DNA of 64,000 nucleotides, taken from NCBI GenBank assembly GCA_946183365.1, contig CAMHAH010000008.1, positions 54,969 to 118,968 of the forward strand, given 5' to 3'. The position numbers and the translations under genes are program-made. The notes beneath the pieces are model-generated. The model was not told the DNA's origin, did no database searches, and worked only from the letters and a program-made list of their open reading frames with translations. Each line of letters begins with the position of its first letter. The first letter of the stretch is position 1. The stretch comes from an uncultured Clostridia bacterium. Its GTDB lineage: Bacteria > Bacillota > Clostridia > Oscillospirales > Acutalibacteraceae. This document shows, piece after piece, positions 59,261-64,000 of the stretch.

Positions 59261-59395
59261 TGTAGGGGAGGGGCTTGCTCCTCCCGGGTAGGATATTGGA
59301 CAACAGTATATCGGTTAAGGATACGGAAATATAGCTGCTACGCACAAGTGATTATTTTGACTTGCGTATCGGGAGGAGCAAGCCCCTCCCCTACA
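59261..59395. mobile_element. 135-bp element with perfect 26-bp inverted ends (GGGAGGAGC repeat pair)
   Basis: The unit TGTAGGGGAGGGGCTTGCTC plus CTCCCG at 59261-59286 and its exact reverse complement at 59370-59395 enclose 83 bp without a reading frame. Single units recur at 29396-29420 and 44276-44300, always between genes. Looks like a non-autonomous palindromic element. Confidence 0.7.
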
Positions 59396-59420
59396 AATAG
59401 TAATTGCAACGCAAATAAGT

Positions 59421-59460
59421 AACCCGACAGGTTTTTGCTCCTGTCGGGTTCGTTGTTTAT
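59421..59460. terminator. Terminator between hisJ and glyQS
   Basis: A perfect 11-bp stem AACCCGACAGG/CCTGTCGGGTT with an 8-nt loop between convergent genes; CGTTGTTTAT follows on the plus strand. Confidence 0.75.
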
Positions 59461-59472
59461 AAATGGAAAGCG

Positions 59473-59535
59473 TCTGATCTTCTTTGTGGGATTGCCGCGG
59501 CTCTTACGATCCTTGCAATGACACGTTGGATCAGA
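59473..59535. repeat. Possible degenerate repeat next to the glyQS stop
   Basis: TCTGATC and GATCAGA bracket a stretch reading, on the minus strand, GTCATTGCAAGG...GCCGCGGCAATCCC, a text style of intergenic repeats common in gut bacteria. Only one copy here, so weak. Confidence 0.3.
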
Positions 59536-60913
59536 ACTTTATCCTCTCAGCGATATACGCCTCGAGATCGGCTATAGCTACGCGCTCCTGCTGCATAGTG
59601 TCGCGGTCACGGACGGTAACGCAGTTATCCTCGAGAGAATCGAAGTCATAGGTGATACAGAAAGGTGTGCCGATCTCATCCTGACGGCGGTAACGCTTGC
59701 CGATAGAGCCCGCATCATCATAGTCGACGCAGAAGCTCTTAGACAGCTCGTCAGCGAGAGCGCCCGCCTGTTCGCCGAGCTTCTTAGAAAGGGGCAGTAC
59801 AGCCGCCTTGAACGGAGCGAGGAACGGATGCAGTCTTAATACCACTCTGGTATCGTTCTTAGCCTCGTCGACGACCTCTTCGTCATAAGCTTCGGTCATG
59901 ACCGTCAGGAACAGACGCTCAACGCCGAGAGAGGGCTCGATGACATAGGGGATGTATCTGGAGTTATCGGTCGGGTCAAAGTAGCTCAGATCCTTACCCG
60001 ATACGTTCTGATGCTGAGTAAGGTCATAGTCGGTACGGTCGGCGATGCCCCACAGCTCGCCCCAGCCGAACGGGAAGAGGTACTCAAAGTCGGTGGTAGC
60101 CTTTGAGTAGAAGCTCAGCTCTTCTTTGGAATGGTCGCGAAGTCTGAGGTTCTCTTCCTTTATGCCGAGGCTGTAGAGGAAGTCGCGGCAATATGAGCGC
60201 CAGTAGTCGAACCACTCGAGGTCTGTATCGGGCTTACAGAAGAACTCAAGCTCCATCTGCTCAAACTCGCGTACACGGAAGATGAAGTTGCCGGGGGTGA
60301 TCTCATTGCGGAAGCTCTTGCCTACCTGAGCAACGCCGAAGGGCACCTTCTTGCGGGTGGTGCGCTGGATGTTGGCGAAGTTTACGAATATGCCCTGAGC
60401 GGTCTCGGGGCGCAGATACAGCTCAGCCTTGGTGTCCTCGGTAACGCCCTGGAAGGTCTTGAACATCAGGTTGAACTGGCGGATATCGGTGAAATTTGAC
60501 TTGCCGCAATTGGGGCAGGTGATGCCCTTCTCACGGATGTAATCCATCATCTGCTCGTTTGACCAGCCGGCTACGTTGGTGCCGTCAAAATCCTCGATAA
60601 GGTTATCGGCGCGGTGACGGGTCTTACATTCCTTACAGTCCATCAGCGGGTCTGAGAAGCCGCCGAGGTGACCGGAGGCTATCCATGTCTGAGGGTTCAT
60701 CAGGATAGCGGAGTCGAGACCTACGTTGTACTTGTTCTCCTGTACAAACTTCTTGAGCCACGCCTTCTTGATATTATTCTTGAGCTCAGCGCCGAGAGGG
60801 CCGTAGTCCCAGGTGTTGGCAAGACCCCCGTATATCTCGGAGCCGGGATATACAAAGCCTCTGCCCTTGCACAGAGCAACCAGTTTTTCCATAGTCTTTT
60901 CAGTATTCTTCAT
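59531..60913 (-). CDS. glyQS: Glycyl-tRNA synthetase, single-chain type
   Basis: A 460-residue class II alpha2 synthetase (eukaryote/archaea-like form used by many Firmicutes). The ATG at 60913 follows ACAGGAGGTCAAA; a further in-frame ATG at 60961 lies at the -10 region and is rejected. Motifs: [57 protein letters not shown] and the motif 3 GVERLFL. A Gly T-box, common for this gene in Firmicutes, is absent: the leader is only about 45 nt. Confidence 0.97.
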   Translation of the reverse strand: MKNTEKTMEKLVALCKGRGFVYPGSEIYGGLANTWDYGPLGAELKNNIKKAWLKKFVQENKYNVGLDSAILMNPQTWIASGHLGGFSDPLMDCKECKTRHRADNLIEDFDGTNVAGWSNEQMMDYIREKGITCPNCGKSNFTDIRQFNLMFKTFQGVTEDTKAELYLRPETAQGIFVNFANIQRTTRKKVPFGVAQVGKSFRNEITPGNFIFRVREFEQMELEFFCKPDTDLEWFDYWRSYCRDFLYSLGIKEENLRLRDHSKEELSFYSKATTDFEYLFPFGWGELWGIADRTDYDLTQHQNVSGKDLSYFDPTDNSRYIPYVIEPSLGVERLFLTVMTEAYDEEVVDEAKNDTRVVLRLHPFLAPFKAAVLPLSKKLGEQAGALADELSKSFCVDYDDAGSIGKRYRRQDEIGTPFCITYDFDSLEDNCVTVRDRDTMQQERVAIADLEAYIAERIKF

Positions 60914-60966
60914 TTTGACCTCCTGTGTCGCCGATGGCTTCGGCGCAACAATTTTTGACATATAAT

Positions 60967-60995
60967 ATATTACATTCCCGACAGTCGGTTGTCAA
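60967..60995 (-). promoter_or_regulatory. Promoter of glyQS
   Basis: On the minus strand TTGACA (60995-60990), 17-bp spacer, TAATAT (60972-60967). The spacer contains the palindrome CCGAC-T-GTCGG (60988-60978). Confidence 0.8.
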
Positions 60996-61000
60996 GGAAT

Positions 61001-61528
61001 TCAGTCCTCTATCACTCCGCGGTTTGACGCCAAGCGTGAATTATTGTATCTGCGGTCAGATGTGACCTCTTTTATCAGTTTTACGCACGGCGGTATCGGT
61101 ATCGGCGTATCCTCGCTCTCTACCTCAGCCTCAACGGTGGCCTTGTCCGACCAGAAGCTGTAGATATCAAGCTCATATGTAAGCCCCTGATAAGAGAAGC
61201 GGTGTCTGTCCTTCTCTATAGTTATCGTATCGGGCGTTTTGCGCGGCAGGAGCTCTCTGTACTCCCGCTCGCTTATCTCACGCTCAAACTCATGTCGCGT
61301 GACATCAGTCAGGCGCAGCTTATAATTATACTCATAGCGAACTGTATCGCCGTCGGTGATACGCCTGATACGCCCGCCGACGAAATCGCCCTCAGCCTTA
61401 AGATAGGTCTGCTCTATATGGATGACCTTATGATCGGGCATAGCGTCGACAGCCTCTAAATCGGGATATTCTATAAGATACCTGCGCTCTATCTCGAGCG
61501 GCGCCTTATTTATATCAAAGCTCTCCAT
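61001..61528 (-). CDS. CYTH domain protein (triphosphate-processing)
   Basis: A 175-residue CYTH-fold protein. The signature ExExK is present as EIERR (Lys replaced by Arg), followed by alternating charged strands such as GGRIRRI, YNYKLRL, FEREIS and VEAEVES, which line the triphosphate tunnel. The family includes inorganic triphosphatases and thiamine triphosphatases. Thiamine genes lie two and three genes upstream, which makes a ThTPase role tempting but unproven. It ends just before the glyQS promoter and follows the phosphoesterase after 5 nt. Confidence 0.85.
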   Translation of the reverse strand: MESFDINKAPLEIERRYLIEYPDLEAVDAMPDHKVIHIEQTYLKAEGDFVGGRIRRITDGDTVRYEYNYKLRLTDVTRHEFEREISEREYRELLPRKTPDTITIEKDRHRFSYQGLTYELDIYSFWSDKATVEAEVESEDTPIPIPPCVKLIKEVTSDRRYNNSRLASNRGVIED

Positions 61529-61533
61529 ATTAC

Positions 61534-62343
61534 TTACCTCAGCGTTATCATAACAAGCTCGCGCGGATTGCGTACACGCGGCAAAAATACGGTGTTAGAG
61601 CACCCCGCCGACACTATCAGCCTGTTGTCAAAGAAACTGCCGTGGGCGTATTTGCCGAACAGCCCCTGGCTCGGGACAAAAAAGCCCATACCCTTATCCC
61701 CTATCCTTATCTGACCGCCGTGGGTATGACCCGACAGGGTGAGATCGATACCGCTTTCGGTGAGCTCGTCTGCGTACAGATCAGGCTTGTGGCACAAAAG
61801 TATCTTATAGCCGTCCTTAGAGATAAAGGTCGGCAGCCATTCTTCATAATCCCAGCACGACATACCTCCGAGACTGAAACGAAAGCCCTTTATCTCGACC
61901 TCGGTATCGGCGTTATCAAGGACTTTGGCGCCGTGCTCCGCCAGAAATATATAGTCCTCATCCTCGAGCTTCTGCTCATGGTTGCCGAGGCTCATGTATA
62001 TAGGGGCTATCTTTGATAATCCGTTGAAAAGACGGACGACATTCTCACCGTCAGCCCTCATCCTCTTTGGCTCAATCGAAACGAAGAGGAAGTTAGTAAA
62101 GTGCATACCGTTGATGATGAGCTTCTTGATCGGTCTATGCTCAAACTCATATTGCGGGCGGTTATCATATCTCTCTAAGGTATCGCCCGTAATGAATATA
62201 AGATCGGGTCTCTGCTCTTTGAGCATTGGCAGGAGATAGTCGCAGTTGCGCTCATGGATATCCGATATATGGGCAATACTTATCGGCTCTTTGAGCTTTA
62301 AGCCCGTATCGATGTTATAGCGCGTTATAACAGCCTTAGCCAT
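61534..62343 (-). CDS. Calcineurin-like metallophosphoesterase (YkuE type)
   Basis: A 269-residue phosphoesterase; ATG 62343 follows CGGAGG. The dimetal motifs are all visible: AHISDIHERN, FITGDTLERYD, SLGNHEQK, LLCHKPDLY and LSGHTHGGQIR. YkuE-like proteins hydrolyse UDP-sugars or lipid-linked pyrophosphates at the membrane; here no signal peptide or TM is clear, so it may be cytoplasmic. Substrate unknown. Confidence 0.9.
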   Translation of the reverse strand: MAKAVITRYNIDTGLKLKEPISIAHISDIHERNCDYLLPMLKEQRPDLIFITGDTLERYDNRPQYEFEHRPIKKLIINGMHFTNFLFVSIEPKRMRADGENVVRLFNGLSKIAPIYMSLGNHEQKLEDEDYIFLAEHGAKVLDNADTEVEIKGFRFSLGGMSCWDYEEWLPTFISKDGYKILLCHKPDLYADELTESGIDLTLSGHTHGGQIRIGDKGMGFFVPSQGLFGKYAHGSFFDNRLIVSAGCSNTVFLPRVRNPRELVMITLR

Positions 62344-62405
62344 GCTATACCTCCGTAATACTGTATCTTTATTATTATATCTTATGTTAAACATAATTGC
62401 AATAT

Positions 62406-62435
62406 GAAAACAGCTCCCTTATAAAAGAGAGCTGT
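62406..62435 (-). terminator. Terminator after thiN
   Basis: On the minus strand ACAGCTC...GAGCTGT (with inner pairing CTT/AAG), then TTTTC. Confidence 0.65.
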
Positions 62436-62442
62436 ATCATCA

Positions 62443-63078
62443 TTATTCGCTTTGCCAGACTATAAGCAGTATACCGTCGGATACCGAGATCACAGCCTCT
62501 TCACCGATGAAGGAATTGCTCACGCCCATGTGAGAGTTACATGATAAGCTAAGTTTTTCAGCCTCATAGCTCAGCCCTTTGATATCAACTCCCACGGCGA
62601 CTTCGCTCAGCGAGAACACCGAGATACGTCCGAGGTCTCTTTTATCAAAGCGAAACGAGCTGTTCTTGATAACAGTAAAGCTGTATTCGTCGCCGATGAA
62701 CAGAGCCGATCCGCCTTTTTCAACAATGGCGCGGGCTATGACGATATTCGCCAAAGTATGATCGAGCAGACCCCCTACGGCGCCGTATACTACAAAATCG
62801 CTGCAGCCGCGCTCAAAGCCCGTTTCTACCGCGTGACCAACGTCGGTATCATCCTTGCGCACCTCGAGGGTGATAAGGTTATCGGTATCGGGAGCGCTCC
62901 CGCGGGAGTCAAAATCCCCCACGGTGATATCGGGCTTTATCCCCTTTGAAACAGCCACATCATAACCCCTGTCGGCGGCTATGATAAGGTCGCTGACTGT
63001 CGGCTTTTCAGGCATATAACCCGCGTTAAGCGCGCCGAAGATAAAGCACCTATGGCGTTTATCGATCTCTTTGTTCAC
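62443..63078 (-). CDS. thiN: Thiamine pyrophosphokinase
   Basis: About 211 residues, converting thiamine and ATP to TPP. Motifs: LIIAADRGYD, TVGDFDS, KDDTDVGHAVE and YGAVGGLLDHTLANI. I place the start at GTG 63078, 4 nt after the thiT stop and just past GAGTGA; a TTG at 63090 is the alternative and would overlap thiT by 8 bp. With ThiT it forms a salvage pair: thiamine uptake followed by activation, both under the TPP riboswitch. Confidence 0.92.
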   Translation of the reverse strand: MNKEIDKRHRCFIFGALNAGYMPEKPTVSDLIIAADRGYDVAVSKGIKPDITVGDFDSRGSAPDTDNLITLEVRKDDTDVGHAVETGFERGCSDFVVYGAVGGLLDHTLANIVIARAIVEKGGSALFIGDEYSFTVIKNSSFRFDKRDLGRISVFSLSEVAVGVDIKGLSYEAEKLSLSCNSHMGVSNSFIGEEAVISVSDGILLIVWQSE

Positions 63079-63082
63079 GGTA

Positions 63083-63661
63083 TCACTCAAGATTGCTCAT
63101 GACCAGCTTGTTGAAGCTCGGGGTCTTGAACAGGATAACCGAGCCGATCATGGTGAGGATGGTCTCGGGCAGCATATAAAGGCCGTTGTAGCATATCGAA
63201 TAGATGAACGCGTTGTTCCAACCCTCGGGCATCCAGATATCAAAGATGACCGTACCCGAGATAACATGGAAAACAAATCTCAGGAACAGCGCGAGGAATA
63301 CGCCGCCGCAGATACCGGGTATACCCTTCTTTCTGAAAAGACCGGCAAGACCGATTGAGGTATAAGCGAGGATGTAATCGAGGATTATGGTACCGGCTAT
63401 TGCCGCGGGCGACAGACCCCACGAGAATACAGCCGCGATATCCAGAAGCATCTGGATGATCGAATAGATGAACGCGCCCGTAAGACCCCAGCCCACGCCG
63501 TACTCGATAGAGATCAGCGCTATCGGCAGCATAGAGAGCAGGGTGATAGAGCCGCCAAGAGGCATCTGCCATATCTTGATAAGGCTCAGAGCCGTACCAA
63601 GACCGATGAGAACGGCTGTCAGAACCATTCTCTTGATGTTTGTTGATGTTTTGTTTTGCAT
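63083..63661 (-). CDS. thiT: Thiamine ECF transporter S component ThiT
   Basis: A 192-residue, six-helix membrane protein binding thiamine for a shared ECF transporter (EcfAA'T encoded elsewhere). The ATG at 63661 follows GGAGGG at 6 nt; a further in-frame ATG at 63757 lies inside the riboswitch terminator and is rejected. Family features are KIWQMPLGGSITLLSMLPI on helix 1-2 and EYGVGWGLTGAFIYSI, with Trp and Tyr/Asn residues of the thiamine pocket near the C-terminus (IYSICYNGLYMLPE). A TPP riboswitch directly upstream supports the assignment. Confidence 0.94.
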   Translation of the reverse strand: MQNKTSTNIKRMVLTAVLIGLGTALSLIKIWQMPLGGSITLLSMLPIALISIEYGVGWGLTGAFIYSIIQMLLDIAAVFSWGLSPAAIAGTIILDYILAYTSIGLAGLFRKKGIPGICGGVFLALFLRFVFHVISGTVIFDIWMPEGWNNAFIYSICYNGLYMLPETILTMIGSVILFKTPSFNKLVMSNLE

Positions 63662-63734
63662 AACATACCCTCCGAAATAAATCTTTTTTCCCTTTACGGA
63701 AACGAGCAGTTTCCTGTAAAGGAAAATGTCATAA

Positions 63735-63764
63735 GAAAAAGCGCCACACGATCGCATGGCGCTT
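63735..63764 (-). terminator. Riboswitch-controlled terminator before thiT
   Basis: On the minus strand AAGCGCCA/TGGCGCTT with TTTTTC, between the TPP aptamer and the thiT start. Confidence 0.85.
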
Positions 63765-63783
63765 GAATAAATCAGTCCAAAGC

Positions 63784-63868
63784 TCCCTACGACGGCATTA
63801 CCCGTATCAGGTTAAAGGGTCAGGAAGACGTCTATCCCAATCTCAGCCCGGTTTAGCCCCGGCACCCC
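63784..63868 (-). ncRNA. TPP riboswitch (THI element)
   Basis: Read on the minus strand, the aptamer runs from GGGGTGC through CTGAGA, ACCCTTTAACCTGAT and GGGTAATGCCGTCG to AGGGA, the classic TPP aptamer landmarks. With the terminator at 63735-63764 it would switch thiT-thiN off when TPP is abundant. Confidence 0.96.
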
Positions 63869-63945
63869 TGTGGTGTTTTTCGATTATTATATTATACCCG
63901 ACAAGATTATTTGTCAAGTATTGTCTTATACTAAACCGACAACAA

Positions 63946-63997
63946 AGTTATGCGGAATTCTCCGCAATAGATATTAAAGTGTTTTATTGCTACTTAG
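63946..63997. repeat. Inverted 52-nt exact copy of the 344-bp element's left end
   Basis: The reverse complement of this stretch is identical to 20408-20459 over 52 of 52 bases. The remainder of that element is not found to its left, so this is a solo end or a different, shorter element with the same terminus. Between 63869 and 63945 I see only AT-rich DNA. Confidence 0.75.
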
Positions 63998-64000
63998 ATA

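Noticed and set aside
59261..59395. CRISPR-like reading of the repeated GGGAGGAGC units
   Set aside because: Units are inverted, only two at the site, no regular spacers and no cas genes.
1..64000. tRNA or rRNA genes
   Set aside because: No cloverleaf with GGTTCGANNC T-loop/acceptor pairing or rRNA landmarks noticed by eye; a tRNAscan run would settle it.

Overview
The window looks like chromosomal DNA of a low-to-mid GC (roughly 50 percent by eye) Gram-positive Clostridia, most like Oscillospiraceae / Ruminococcus-type gut bacteria. This is inferred from strong AGGAGG ribosome sites, sigma-A type TTGACA/TATAAT promoters, Firmicutes T-box and TPP leaders, type III glutamine synthetase (GlnN), the DUF1385-prmC pair, LuxS, an ECF ThiT, single-chain glycyl-tRNA synthetase, and DapF together with a MurE-type ligase (meso-DAP peptidoglycan). 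No rRNA, tRNA, CRISPR array, prophage or transposase gene was seen. It is mostly core genome, densely packed and mostly in operons.

Layout. 1-5.2 kb: a minus-strand maltodextrin operon (binding lipoprotein, two permeases, then a secreted GH13 amylase cut by the window edge), with no ATPase gene, so a shared ATPase is presumed. 5.7-9.9 kb: murE-like ligase, a DtxR-type metal regulator with a DtxR-box-like site in its own promoter, trxA/trxB divergent pair, AlkD-like DNA repair protein. 10-19 kb (minus): Na/Pi symporter with PhoU domain under a promoter carrying two identical-geometry inverted repeats, then murA-walJ-rlmH-rqcH and a UDG-like protein, then yifB/comM. 19-25 kb: sigma factor, zinc-ribbon protein, DUF1858 protein, trmK, nif3-like, trmB, and a VCBS-type lipoprotein next to an OmpR/histidine-kinase pair. 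27-32.6 kb: DUF1385-prmC, recA-recX, rimO. 32.7-36.8 kb: pgsA, then a T-box controlled cysE-cysS operon, then a PdaB-like deacetylase. 36.8-41 kb: a small accessory patch (two paralogous beta-domain surface proteins, a protein built from a duplicated unknown domain, a GH25 lysozyme-like membrane protein), luxS and a YtxH-like protein. 41-47.4 kb: trmL, tfoX-like, the glycolytic pgk-tpiA-gpmI operon, lipoprotein, Nudix, YccF. 47.4-50.6 kb: glnN divergent from dapF. 50.7-59.2 kb: a complete histidine operon (yerC-like regulator, a HisZ-HisG fusion, hisD, C, B, H, A, F, IE, and a PHP phosphatase), covering every step from PRPP/ATP to histidine. 59.5-63.9 kb (minus): TPP riboswitch, thiT, thiN, metallophosphoesterase, CYTH protein, glyQS.

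The least explained material is non-coding. Four families of dispersed, inverted-repeat-bounded or hairpin-rich elements lie between the genes: a 344-bp element with a 52-nt exact copy of one end at the window's right edge; a 278-bp multi-hairpin element with 28-bp ends; a promoter-plus-hairpin module present twice with a compensatory base-pair change; and a GGGAGGAGC-type repeat at four places, one pair forming perfect 26-bp inverted ends. None carries a transposase, so they look like MITEs or structured-RNA repeats. The coding novelties most worth checking are the HisZ-HisG fusion, the duplicated-domain protein at 38.2-38.7 kb and the shared beta-domain of the two proteins next to it.
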